A stretch of DNA of 64,000 nucleotides from Clostridium sp. UBA4548 (lineage in GTDB: Bacteria; Bacillota; Clostridia; Clostridiales; Clostridiaceae), in assembly GCF_002387895.1 (NCBI RefSeq), contig NZ_DGLI01000048.1:210116-274115 (forward strand), in the 5' to 3' direction. This document shows positions 44,563 through 53,699 of this stretch, piece by piece. The notes beneath the pieces are model-generated. The model searched no databases. It worked only from the letters and a program-made list of their open reading frames with translations, and was not told the DNA's origin. A program made the translations under genes and the position numbers. Position 1 is the first letter of the stretch, and each line of letters starts with the position of its first letter.

Positions 44563-45954
44563 TTAGCTCATCATATTATTCTCTTTGCCTTTATTTATTG
44601 TAATTGTTTGGCGTTGTCGTAGCATCATATATACATAGAAAGGTATACCAACAAGCATTAAGATAAATCCATACATAACAACCTCTGCACCTGTTCCATA
44701 TATTGCATATATAGAGTAAGCAAAGGCTAGCAAAGAAATAAAGGAGTTTTTAAGGAAATTCCAGAAGTTGAATTTCCCTGGGAATTTTTTAAGAAGCACT
44801 ATTTCTGCAGCTGCAGCAAAGCTATAAGCAGGCAAAAATGCTAAGGTTCCAAGTAAAATCATAAAGTCAAAGGCTGATCTTAAACTTCCTACATAATTTA
44901 GAATCAGAAGAATATTAGCACATATTCCACTTATTATAAGAGAAGCTGTAGGCGTAGCAAATTTTTTGCTTACATGTGCAAAAATTGGTGGGAAAAGTTT
45001 TTCTTCTGCTGCTGCATAAGCACTTCTTCCAGTAGTTAAAATCCATCCAGAAGTTGCTCCAAGAGTAGAAATAATTGCACCTATAGCAATGAAGGTTCCA
45101 CCCCAAGTTCCATTAGTTGAAGCATTTATTATATCTGCTAGTGGGGCATCAGACTTAGCTAATACGTCCTGACCCATTGCACCCATAGCAACTACTGATA
45201 TTAAAATATAGATACATGCAGCAATTAGGGTACCCCAAATGGTGCTTTTTTTGATGTTTTTTTCTGGATTTTTAATTTCTCCAGCAGGTACAGTGGCACT
45301 TTCTAAGCCAACAAAAGCCCATAAAGCTACTGCTATAGCTGCAGGTAAGGTACTCATGCTGCTTACTTCACTGCTAGATACCGTAGATAAGTATTGAGGA
45401 TCAAAATTTATTATAGCTATAACTAGGAAAACTAATAAAGCTGCTACTTTTAATATTGTAGTAATAATACCGATAATACCTGCATTCTTCACTCCTAAGA
45501 TATTGATAATAGTAAAGAACCATAATACAAAGGATGTGATTAAAAATGCTGCCAGTGGAGTATTTGCTGAGGGAACAAAGTAAGTAAAATAACTCATGAA
45601 GGCAGTTATGATTGCTGCATTACCAACCCAAGCACCAATCCAATAAGTCCACCCAATTAGAAAGGCTGGAAACTCTCCAAAGGCTTTTCTTGTGTAGGCA
45701 ATGGGACCACCAGTTACTGGAATTCTTGAAGATAAGTTTGCAAAACTAAGGGCTATGAGTAGAGAACCAACTGAAGTGATAAGCCAAGCTATAATCGCAG
45801 TGGTAGGATTAGAAATTCTTGCTAGTGAAGCTGGAGCCATGAAAACACCAGAACCGATGCAGTTACCTACAACAATTGCAATTGCAGCACCTAAGCCAAG
45901 CTCACGTCTTAGCTTTGATTCTGCAGGGTCCTTTAATAAATTTTGACTATCCAT
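44563..45954 (-). CDS. APC-superfamily amino acid permease
   Basis: 463 aa with about twelve membrane spans. It opens with the family block GLGAAIAIVVGNCIGSGVFMAP (given in parts, near residue 20). GPIAYTRKAFGEFPAF and the middle AFVGLESATVPAGEIKNPEKNI are APC hallmarks. It resembles basic amino-acid/polyamine antiporters but the substrate is not clear. Single gene with its own promoter region upstream (45955-46100). Confidence 0.88.
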   Translation of the reverse strand: MDSQNLLKDPAESKLRRELGLGAAIAIVVGNCIGSGVFMAPASLARISNPTTAIIAWLITSVGSLLIALSFANLSSRIPVTGGPIAYTRKAFGEFPAFLIGWTYWIGAWVGNAAIITAFMSYFTYFVPSANTPLAAFLITSFVLWFFTIINILGVKNAGIIGIITTILKVAALLVFLVIAIINFDPQYLSTVSSSEVSSMSTLPAAIAVALWAFVGLESATVPAGEIKNPEKNIKKSTIWGTLIAACIYILISVVAMGAMGQDVLAKSDAPLADIINASTNGTWGGTFIAIGAIISTLGATSGWILTTGRSAYAAAEEKLFPPIFAHVSKKFATPTASLIISGICANILLILNYVGSLRSAFDFMILLGTLAFLPAYSFAAAAEIVLLKKFPGKFNFWNFLKNSFISLLAFAYSIYAIYGTGAEVVMYGFILMLVGIPFYVYMMLRQRQTITINKGKENNMMS

Positions 45955-46312
45955 AAAAACACTTCCCTCTTAATTCAAATTAAGAGTATAAATTTAGATA
46001 ATTTATACTATCTTATATTTAATTATATATCCATAAAATAGAAATTTGAATAAATAATGAATAAAATGTAAATATAAATTTGTTTAAATTTGCGATAAAA
46101 TTCTTGGTTTAATGCCATAATACATCAAATGTCCTAGTTTTTATGGAGTCATAAAGTTATAATAATTATGCTGAAGTTTCCTAATCCTGTGAATGAATTA
46201 TTAAAGTTCAAAGTAAAACAAATCAGTGTGGATTTATGTGTTAGTAAATGTTTAATTTTGCTACAAATATAATTTTATATAAGCTTATAAATGAAAACTA
46301 GGAGATGGTTAC
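45955..46312. promoter_or_regulatory. Divergent intergenic region
   Basis: Separates the APC permease (-) from an MBL hydrolase (+). It is AT-rich; no clear operator, riboswitch or terminator was seen. Confidence 0.3.
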
Positions 46313-47218
46313 ATGGAAATAATAAAAGTAAAAGGAAATACCTTTTGTATTGATACTGGAATGACTTATATTCCTTTTTATAAAATTAATGATGAAGAGA
46401 TAATTATGTTGGATACGGGATGGAAGCAAGGAGAACGAGAAGGTATAGATAAACTTTTAGAAGAGAATAGTTTCAAGATATCGGGAATACTTTGCACTCA
46501 TTCCCACATAGACCATATAGGAAACAATACACATTTTAAAGAAAAATATAATTCAATAATTGCTATGCCTGCTTATGAGGCTCATATTTGCAGCTCTACT
46601 ATAAATCTAAAGGTATTTTATAGTAATCAAAACTTATCAGAGATAACTGAGCATTATGGACATATGGTTTGTGAAACGGATATTATGATTTCTGATGAGC
46701 AAGACAAAATATATTTGTGCGGGGTAAAGTTTAAAATAATTCATACACCAGGCCATAGTCCAGCTCACATATGTGTTACAACTCCTGATAATGTGGCTTA
46801 TGTGGGGGATGCTTTAATAAGTTATGAGGTGATGAGGGGGTCAAAATTACCTTATTGCTTTATACTTAGGGAAGCTTTAGAAAGTAAAGAAAAACTTCGT
46901 AATTTGAATTGCAATAAATACATAGTAGCGCACAAGGGGATTTATGAGAATATTTCTAAGCTCATAGATGATAATAATGACTTTTTTAAGGAAATATCAG
47001 TTAGAGTATATAATGTGATAAATGGAACAATGACAATGGAGGAAATTATGAGGGCGGTTATTAAGGAATTCAAGATAGGTGTGAAAACTATCTATAAATA
47101 TAATGTATTGGAGAGAATGCTAAGATCCTATGTTGAGTATTTGGATGAAACAGGGTCAATAAAGTTAATAATGGAAGATGGATTTCTTAAGTATATAAGA
47201 AATGAAGAAATCAGATAA
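46313..47218 (+). CDS. Metallo-beta-lactamase-fold hydrolase (glyoxalase II-like)
   Basis: 301 aa. The MBL domain has the zinc motif THSHIDHIGN (H63, H65, D67, H68), HTPGHSPAHICV (near 145) and VGDAL (near 163). A helical C-terminal region (about 210-300) is not part of the core. Substrate unknown: thioester, lactone or other ester. The site TAGGAG precedes ATG 46313. Alone on its transcript as far as can be seen. Confidence 0.85.
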   Translation: MEIIKVKGNTFCIDTGMTYIPFYKINDEEIIMLDTGWKQGEREGIDKLLEENSFKISGILCTHSHIDHIGNNTHFKEKYNSIIAMPAYEAHICSSTINLKVFYSNQNLSEITEHYGHMVCETDIMISDEQDKIYLCGVKFKIIHTPGHSPAHICVTTPDNVAYVGDALISYEVMRGSKLPYCFILREALESKEKLRNLNCNKYIVAHKGIYENISKLIDDNNDFFKEISVRVYNVINGTMTMEEIMRAVIKEFKIGVKTIYKYNVLERMLRSYVEYLDETGSIKLIMEDGFLKYIRNEEIR

Positions 47219-47258
47219 AATTACTTTTACATTTTACAAAAAAATATGAAAAAACCTC

Positions 47259-47289
47259 TTGACCCTCACGTTGCGTAAAGGTGTAAATT
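47259..47289 (+). promoter_or_regulatory. MerR-type promoter with 19-bp spacer and dyad
   Basis: TTGACC (47259-47264) and TAAATT (47284-47289) are separated by 19 bp that form an imperfect dyad centred on ACGTTGCGT. Long spacers of this kind are the hallmark of promoters activated by MerR proteins. The next gene is a MerR regulator, so autoregulation is expected. Confidence 0.85.
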
Positions 47290-47342
47290 AATATTAAGGC
47301 ACCTCAGTAAATTAATTTTGGAGCCTGAGAGGAGATATGGAT

Positions 47343-48107
47343 ATGGAGTATACAGTGCAAAAGCTTAGTAACTTAGCAGGTGTTAGCACTAGAACACTTA
47401 GATATTATGATGAAATAGGAATTCTTAAGCCGGCAAGAATTAATTCCTCAGGATATCGAATTTATGGTGAAGCTGAAGTTGATATGTTACAACAAATATT
47501 GTTTTACAAGGAATTAGGTGTGGATTTAGATACAATAAAAACTATGGTTACTTCACCTTCCTTCGATGGAGCTACTGCACTTAAAAACCATCGACAAAAA
47601 CTCCTTGAAAAAAGAGAGCAATTAGATAAATTAATTGCAAATGTAGATAAAACCATAGCATTAAGAGAGGGGAAATTTAAAATGACAAATAAAGAAAAAT
47701 TTGAAGGTTTTAAACAAAAGCTTATAGATGACAATGAAAAGAAATACGGTAAGGAAATTAGAAAAAAATATGGTGAGGACACTGTTAATAAGTCTAATGC
47801 CAAAATGATGAATTTGACTGAAGAACAATACGAGAAAATGATAGAAATAGGAAGAGAATTAGAAGAAACCTTAGCAGAGGCTTTCAAAACAGGAGACCCA
47901 GCAGGTGAACTTGCACAAAAAGCTGCTGATCTTCATAAACAGTGGCTAGGCTTTTCATGGCCACAATATAATAAAGAAGCTCATGCGGGACTTGCTCAAA
48001 TGTATGTGGATGATGAAAGATTTACAGCTTATTACGATAAAGAGCAGCCTGGTACTGCAGAGTTTCTAAGGGATGCAATTTTTATTTATGCTGGTATGGA
48101 AAGATAA
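47343..48107 (+). CDS. TipA-like MerR-family regulator
   Basis: 254 aa. The winged HTH (residues 1-70) reads VQKLSNLAGVSTRTLRYYDEIGIL; a coiled-coil dimerisation helix follows (about 75-115). The C-terminal region (about 118-254) resembles the TipAS antibiotic-recognition domain, which senses thiopeptide-like or other drugs. GGAG lies 8 nt before ATG 47343 and only 2 nt before ATG 47337, so the shorter form is chosen. Transcribed from the 19-bp-spacer promoter. No target gene other than itself is adjacent. Confidence 0.9.
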   Translation: MEYTVQKLSNLAGVSTRTLRYYDEIGILKPARINSSGYRIYGEAEVDMLQQILFYKELGVDLDTIKTMVTSPSFDGATALKNHRQKLLEKREQLDKLIANVDKTIALREGKFKMTNKEKFEGFKQKLIDDNEKKYGKEIRKKYGEDTVNKSNAKMMNLTEEQYEKMIEIGRELEETLAEAFKTGDPAGELAQKAADLHKQWLGFSWPQYNKEAHAGLAQMYVDDERFTAYYDKEQPGTAEFLRDAIFIYAGMER

Positions 48108-48247
48108 ATAGTTGTAACCTCTTACTGCAATTTTAGTAGGAAGTTAAAAACAAGTTCTTTATAGAGTGTAACAACTTAGTAAGTATCTTAGTCTATTAAA
48201 GTAACAACAGCTTAGATAAATATTTTAATAATAAACTTACTATGAAA

Positions 48248-48277
48248 AACAAAGCCAGAGAAAACTCTGGCTTTGTT
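48248..48277. terminator. Perfect 13-bp hairpin between convergent genes
   Basis: AACAAAGCCAGAG and its exact complement enclose an AAAA loop. It lies between the TipA-like gene (+) and the GPH transporter (-) and likely serves one or both. Confidence 0.88.
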
Positions 48278-48377
48278 ACATTTCATTAAGATAGTTCTGA
48301 AATCCATTAAAGAAAGCAAGCTCTATTATAAGTTAATATATATATAGATATTATTTATAAGCTATTGTGGATAAACA

Positions 48378-49811
48378 TCAAAAAGAGGTGTTTTCAGCAA
48401 TTTTTCTTTGAATATCTTCAACCTTATTTCTGTTAAGATTATAGCCTAATACGCTTAAAAGAGCTGCAATAAAACTTATAGCCGAGCCAATACTAAGTAA
48501 TAAACCAAGAATGATTACTGTGCTTTCGGCTTGTATAGTTAAATTTGCATCAAATTTCACCCAGTCTAATATAAAGCCTATAAGTAGAAGGGTGATAGAT
48601 TGAGACATCTTATAAAATAAAGTTAAACAACCATAATAGCTTCCTTCTGCTCTCTTTCCAGTATTAAGCTCATCTAAATCAATTACATCTGCAATCATTG
48701 ATAGTGGTAGTGTGAAAAGTCCACCAGTACCAAAACCAGCTAAGATTCCAAAGGGGAAAAAGTAAAGCACATTACCGGTAACATGATCCTTCATGAATAT
48801 TAAAAGAAGGAAAATAAAACTGCTTATGATGCAAAGTATAATTCCCAAAACCATAGAAGGCTTTTTGTCTAATCTTTTAGAGATTAGTGACCAGATAGGT
48901 TGAGATATAATTGAAATTAAAAATTGTACTCCAACTATAAGGGCAATTTGTTGACTATTCAATGAAAAAGTGTAAGTAAAAACATGTAGTCCCATATTTG
49001 TAACTAAGGCTGAAGCTATGTTGGTAAACATATAGGCAAAAGCTACATGCCTAAAGGTTTTATTAAGAAATATATTTTTAAAGGCTAAAAGTAAAGTAGA
49101 CAACTTTGAATCACTTGTGCCAGTTTGAATATGTTCATTAAGAATAGGAATATATTTTTTAGTAGAGTAAAAACACCAAACTGCAAAAGCAATTATAAGT
49201 ATTGAAGTAAATAGCCCCATGTTATTATAAGAGGCAGGGTTTAGCTGTCCAGAAGGAAATTCTGGCGTTGGCCTAAAGAATACAAACATACCAAATACGG
49301 ATACAAAGGCTAGTCCAAGAAGGAAGAATATTGTTTTAATTCCTTGTATTGTTGTTCTTTCATTATAATCATTAGAAAGTTCTGCACCAAGGGCAGTGTA
49401 GGGAGTTACGTAAATTGTACTAAAGGTCTTAATTACAATTATTAAAATGAAAATAAAAGCAAATTTCAAATATTGAGAAATTCCAGAATTTATATTCCAA
49501 AGTATGAAGTTACATATTCCAAGACCTATGCCTCCAATTAAGAGGTACTGGTGACGTCTTCCAAAGGTTTGTGATTTAGTCATATCAGAAATATAACCCA
49601 TTAGAGGATCGGTGATGGCATCCCAAATTATACTTAAGCTAACAGCAAGTCCAACTAAACTCCCTGGGATATTAAGAATGGCTGTGCAATAAAAAACTAA
49701 ATAGGTTCCTATAACTTGATTTGAAACTCCAGTGGTGAAATTTCCAAGGCCATAACCCATTTTATCAAGAAAAGGAATTTTTCTGTGGCTACTATTTTTA
49801 AGTTTACTCAA
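48378..49811 (-). CDS. GPH-family (MFS-like) sugar:cation symporter
   Basis: 477 aa with twelve membrane spans, of the glycoside-pentoside-hexuronide:cation group (MelB/YicJ type). The N-terminus shows KMGYGLGNFTTGVSNQVIG and IIWDAITDPLMGYISDMTKS followed by FGRRHQYLLIGGI. The likely substrate is a glycoside or uronide, but there is no sugar hydrolase or regulator beside it. Start ATG 49811 follows an AGGAGT site. Monocistronic. Confidence 0.85.
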   Translation of the reverse strand: MSKLKNSSHRKIPFLDKMGYGLGNFTTGVSNQVIGTYLVFYCTAILNIPGSLVGLAVSLSIIWDAITDPLMGYISDMTKSQTFGRRHQYLLIGGIGLGICNFILWNINSGISQYLKFAFIFILIIVIKTFSTIYVTPYTALGAELSNDYNERTTIQGIKTIFFLLGLAFVSVFGMFVFFRPTPEFPSGQLNPASYNNMGLFTSILIIAFAVWCFYSTKKYIPILNEHIQTGTSDSKLSTLLLAFKNIFLNKTFRHVAFAYMFTNIASALVTNMGLHVFTYTFSLNSQQIALIVGVQFLISIISQPIWSLISKRLDKKPSMVLGIILCIISSFIFLLLIFMKDHVTGNVLYFFPFGILAGFGTGGLFTLPLSMIADVIDLDELNTGKRAEGSYYGCLTLFYKMSQSITLLLIGFILDWVKFDANLTIQAESTVIILGLLLSIGSAISFIAALLSVLGYNLNRNKVEDIQRKIAENTSF

Positions 49812-50008
49812 AATAACACTACTCCTTATTTATCAACTTTGTTTTGTATATTTATAATATTATCATAGGGAAATATGACAGTATAGACTAGAGAAATAAA
49901 AAATAAATTTTACCTTTGATTTTATTCATCTTAAATTTGGTTTTAGTTCTGTAAAATAAACTATAAATCCTATATAATATACCTATTAACAACCCTTGAA
50001 GGAAGAAG

Positions 50009-50902
50009 GTGTATGTATTGGAGTTTATTCCTGCAAAACAAATCTTATCTCAAAGAACCTATAATGAGAATTGGTTTGGAACAAATTATAATATGAATAT
50101 CTATAAAGGTTGCTCTCATGGGTGTATTTACTGTGACTCAAGGAGTGAGTGTTATGGTATAAAGGATTTTAGTTTGGTTAGAGGTAAGGAAAATGCTATT
50201 GAAATATTAACTAATGAGCTAAAATCAAAGAGAAAAAAAGGGGTTATAGCTACGGGTTCAATGTCTGATCCATACAATCCCTTAGAAAGGGAGGGTAAGC
50301 TAACTAGAAAAGCACTAGAAATTATAAATCTTTATGGGTTTGGTGTTGCAATAGCAACGAAAAGTGACTTAATTGTTAGGGATATAGATATACTAAAGAA
50401 TATAAAAAAACACTCTCCAGTAATTGCTAAAGTAACAATTACTGCTGCTGAGGACGAGTTAAGTAAGAAAGTTGAACCCAATGTAGCTTCTTCTTCAAAG
50501 CGGTTTCGAGCAATAAGTGAGCTTTCAAAAAATGGAATTTTTTCTGGTATATTATTAATGCCTGTATTGCCTTTTATTCAGGACAATGATGAGAATATAC
50601 TAAATATAATAGAAAAAGCAGCTGAAAGTGGGGCAAAGTTTATTTATCCTTATTTTGGAGTGACTCTTAGACCGGGTCAAAGAGAATTCTTTTATGAAAG
50701 GCTCAATGAGAAATTTTCAGGAATAAAGGACAAATATGTGAAGAAATATGGATTTTCCTATCAGTGTAATTCTATAAGGAATAAAGAATTGTGGAAGTTA
50801 TTTAAAGAAGGATGCAATAGGAAAGGTATACTATACAAAATGCCAGATATAATAAAAGCTTATAGAACAGAGTATGAGGAGGAACAATTAAGTTTCTTCT
50901 AA
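50009..50902 (+). CDS. SPL-like radical SAM protein
   Basis: 297 aa. It has the radical SAM cluster motif C35-x3-C39-x2-C42 in GCSHGCIYCDSRS and GSMSDPYNPLE near 91. This matches the Rv2578c/SplB-like group; spore photoproduct lyase itself is longer. It could repair DNA or modify another substrate, and the reaction is unknown. The start is GTG 50009 or TTG 50018; the site GGAAGAAGG fits either. The DUF1905 gene lies 92 bp downstream. Confidence 0.85.
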   Translation: MYVLEFIPAKQILSQRTYNENWFGTNYNMNIYKGCSHGCIYCDSRSECYGIKDFSLVRGKENAIEILTNELKSKRKKGVIATGSMSDPYNPLEREGKLTRKALEIINLYGFGVAIATKSDLIVRDIDILKNIKKHSPVIAKVTITAAEDELSKKVEPNVASSSKRFRAISELSKNGIFSGILLMPVLPFIQDNDENILNIIEKAAESGAKFIYPYFGVTLRPGQREFFYERLNEKFSGIKDKYVKKYGFSYQCNSIRNKELWKLFKEGCNRKGILYKMPDIIKAYRTEYEEEQLSFF

Positions 50903-50994
50903 TTTACTTTGAAAGGTTGATGAAACTTAATTGTCAAGAAGTTCAATGAAAAGTTCTATGGTAAAATAGTAGTATTTTATAAGGAGGAAGACAA

Positions 50995-51288
50995 ATGAGT
51001 AAGATATATGAATTTAATGCGGAAATTAAAAAAGTACCTGATATTGATGGAGCTTACATTGAAATTCCCTTTGATGTAAAGGCTGAATTTGGAAAGGGAA
51101 GAGTACCTGTTACTGCAACTTTTGATGGGGAAGTTTATGAAGGGAGCCTTGTTAAAATGAAAACTCCTTGCCATATTATTGGAATCAAGAAGGATATCAG
51201 AGCTAAGATTGGAAAGCAACCTGGGGACATAATAAAAGTTACTCTTGTGGAGAGAGTTGTAGAGAAAAAATCATCTAATAAAGGTTAA
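50995..51288 (+). CDS. DUF1905 small protein
   Basis: 97 aa matching the DUF1905 family (beta-barrel-like, unknown function), with FGKGRVPVTATFDGEVYEGSL and IGIKKDIRAKIGKQPGD (given in parts). The family occurs alone or fused to a YdeI-like domain; here it is alone. A strong AAGGAGG site precedes ATG 50995. Confidence 0.85.
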   Translation: MSKIYEFNAEIKKVPDIDGAYIEIPFDVKAEFGKGRVPVTATFDGEVYEGSLVKMKTPCHIIGIKKDIRAKIGKQPGDIIKVTLVERVVEKKSSNKG

Positions 51289-51426
51289 CTCAAGGTTGTT
51301 AATTATGAAAAAGTTAGTCATTATTGCATAGAAGATCCATGAAGGTATGAAAAAATCATATCCGCAACTTTATTTTAAAAGTACGAAATATATTATTGTA
51401 GTGTATAGAATTGTATTTGAATATTT

Positions 51427-51475
51427 ATATCTAATCTAAATTATCTTTAAAAATTTGATAATTTAGATTAGATAT
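51427..51475. terminator. 19-bp perfect inverted repeat
   Basis: The arms 51427-51445 and 51457-51475 match exactly in complement with an 11-nt loop. It lies just beyond the stop of the histidine kinase (-) and after the DUF1905 gene (+). AT-rich arms and few flanking T make its strength uncertain. Confidence 0.6.
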
Positions 51476-51480
51476 TACCT

Positions 51481-52722
51481 TTATAAAGAGGGTAATTCTA
51501 CAATGAAAGTTGTACTTTGATTTACTACGCTTCTAGCGTAAATTTTTCCTCCATGATGCTCCACAATTGCTTTTGCAATTGAAAGTCCAAGTCCATAGCC
51601 ACCGCTTTTTCTTTCACGAGATTTATCAATCCTATAAAACCTATCAAAAATTCTGCTTAAATGATCTTCACTTATTCCTTTTCCTGTATTGGTTATGGAA
51701 AGAGTTGCATTACTACTAATTTTTTTAAAACAAAGATTAATAGTACCCTTTGGTTCTGTGTATTTTAATGAGTTATCTAAAAGTATCATAACAACTTGTT
51801 TTATTTGCTCATTGTTTCCATGGATTGTTAGGCCTTCCTCAATATCATAATCAAATAAAATATTATTTTCAAAAATTACAGCCTCCATAGTTAAAATTAC
51901 ATTTTCAATAGTTTCACTAAGGTTAATGTTTGAAAATATCATTTTCACGTCAGAATAATCCATTTGAGTTAAGTAAAGTAAATCATTTGTTAGCTTCGAC
52001 ATTCTTTCAACTTCAGTCTTAATATAATTCAGCCACTTCTTTTGACTATTTATTGTGTCTTCACCATTAGATAAAAGCACATCTACATTAGTATTAATAA
52101 CTGCTAGAGGTGTTTTTAACTCGTGAGAAGCATCTCCAATAAATTGCTTTTGCTTATCAAAAGCCTCTTTAATTGGTGCAATAGACTTATTAGCAAAAAA
52201 TCTACTAATAAAGAAAATAACAACTAACATTAATGAGGCAACGGCTAGAAAGGTTAAGATGAGGTTTGTGAGAATTGACTGCTGCCTTGTTATATCTAAA
52301 AATACAAGTTTATACCCATTCATATAAGAAATTTTTACAAAAGCCCAATGGTTATCCTCTAATTTAAATCTTCCACTATCACTATTAAAGGATAATGCTT
52401 TTTCCTTAGCTTTCTCATAAAAATCTTCTTCCATATTAAAAATAGACAAAAGCGATACTGTTTTACCATCATTGTCTGTGATTAGTGTAAAGGAAAGTGA
52501 GCGATCCTGAGGAGGAGTCATGGTGTTAAAGTTTGGTATAGGTTCTTTCATATTATCCTTTTGCTTTTTATTAATATCAGATATTTTATGAAGCTCTAAA
52601 TTTATATCTCTCTTAACATTATTATAAGTAATTAGATAAATAGTAGAAAAAGCAATTACCATCATTACTGAAATTATTACAAGGTTTAGCATTAAAAATT
52701 TGTTTCTAAGCTCCTTAAACAT
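51481..52722 (-). CDS. Sensor histidine kinase of the OmpR-type two-component system
   Basis: 413 aa. Two membrane segments (about 12-32 and 152-175) enclose an extracytoplasmic sensor of about 115 residues. The kinase half has HisKA GDASHELKTPLAVI (His near 199), N-box MILLDNSLKYTE, and GYGLGLSIAKAIVEHHGG. The ATG follows the regulator stop without a gap. The pair resembles CiaRH/YclJK-type systems. The sensor ligand is unknown. Confidence 0.9.
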   Translation of the reverse strand: MFKELRNKFLMLNLVIISVMMVIAFSTIYLITYNNVKRDINLELHKISDINKKQKDNMKEPIPNFNTMTPPQDRSLSFTLITDNDGKTVSLLSIFNMEEDFYEKAKEKALSFNSDSGRFKLEDNHWAFVKISYMNGYKLVFLDITRQQSILTNLILTFLAVASLMLVVIFFISRFFANKSIAPIKEAFDKQKQFIGDASHELKTPLAVINTNVDVLLSNGEDTINSQKKWLNYIKTEVERMSKLTNDLLYLTQMDYSDVKMIFSNINLSETIENVILTMEAVIFENNILFDYDIEEGLTIHGNNEQIKQVVMILLDNSLKYTEPKGTINLCFKKISSNATLSITNTGKGISEDHLSRIFDRFYRIDKSRERKSGGYGLGLSIAKAIVEHHGGKIYARSVVNQSTTFIVELPSL

Positions 52723-53397
52723 TTAACTTTCCTCCAGTATGTAGCCAACGCCACGAACCGTTGTTATTTTTACACTTGAGCATAAGTGGTTTAGCTTTTT
52801 TCTTAAAAAGGAAATATAAACCTCCACATGATTATGTTCTACCTCAGAATCAAAGCCCCAAAGCTTTTCAATGATGAGCTCTTTTGAACTAGTTGACTTT
52901 TTTCTGTTTATTAAAAGCTCTAAAAGTTCACTTTCTTTTAAAATAAGCTTAACTTCTTTGTCTTTACAACTTAATCTTAAAGTATCTGTGGTAAGCTGAA
53001 TATCTCCAAATCTTAAAGTATTGTCCAGAGCTACTTCCCCTCTACGTCTAGCTATAGCTCTTGTTCTAGCTAGTAGCTCTTCTGTTGCAAAGGGCTTAGG
53101 CAAGTAATCATCAGCACCACTGTCAAGGCCTAAAACTTTATCTGAGATTTCTCCCTTAGCGGTAAGAAGTATTACTGGAGTAGAAAGTCCTTCTTTTCGA
53201 ATTTCTTTTAAAGCACTTATACCATCCATCTTTGGCAGCATTATGTCTAGTATTATTAAATCATAAATATTGCTTAGGGCATTATCAACACCAGCTTCAC
53301 CATCATTTACCGCATCTACAGTATAATTGTTTTTTCTTAGTATTTGAGTTAAAGCTTCTGCTAAATGAACTTCATCTTCTACGATTAATATTCTCAT
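52723..53397 (-). CDS. OmpR/PhoB-family response regulator
   Basis: 224 aa. The receiver has E8/D9, phosphorylation site D51 (LIILDIMLPKMDG), and PKPF; the winged-helix domain (about 125-222) ends with TTVRGVGYIL. TTTAAG-type repeats upstream of its promoter and of the divergent VTC operon are its likely targets. GGAGG-like site precedes ATG 53397. Confidence 0.93.
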   Translation of the reverse strand: MRILIVEDEVHLAEALTQILRKNNYTVDAVNDGEAGVDNALSNIYDLIILDIMLPKMDGISALKEIRKEGLSTPVILLTAKGEISDKVLGLDSGADDYLPKPFATEELLARTRAIARRRGEVALDNTLRFGDIQLTTDTLRLSCKDKEVKLILKESELLELLINRKKSTSSKELIIEKLWGFDSEVEHNHVEVYISFLRKKLNHLCSSVKITTVRGVGYILEES

Positions 53398-53506
53398 CTA
53401 TTTCCTCCAAGTTTATAGTTATTTAAATTCACACCACTTTTAATATAATTAGTTTAACATTTTAAAATTTTATTAGGTGTTAATGCAATGTATTTTCACT
53501 TAATTT

Positions 53507-53540
53507 ATTATAGCATGATAAACCTTAAATTAACCTTAAC
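53507..53540 (-). promoter_or_regulatory. CiaR-like box and -10 of the response regulator gene
   Basis: On the minus strand, GTTAAG (53540-53535), N5, TTTAAG (53529-53524), then 11 bp and TATAAT (53512-53507). The TTTAAG-N5-TTTAAG pattern is that of streptococcal CiaR sites. One base differs in the first half. Confidence 0.65.
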
Positions 53541-53619
53541 TCATAAGTAGTTAGAGCCACTAAGATACTTTTCTGATTTTATAGGTATTAATTATTTTAC
53601 TCTTATTTTCCTTAAAGCA

Positions 53620-53657
53620 TTTAAGGTTTCTTTAAGGTTGTCACTATAAAATAATAT
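53620..53657 (+). promoter_or_regulatory. CiaR-like box and promoter of the VTC-DUF4956 operon
   Basis: TTTAAG (53620-53625), N5, TTTAAG (53631-53636), then TATAAA (53645-53650) or TAATAT (53652-53657) as -10. The repeat occupies the -35 position, as expected for an activator. Confidence 0.7.
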
Positions 53658-53699
53658 ACATAAGAATAAGACAACCAGGTAAAGGAAGGGAGTAAGAGC

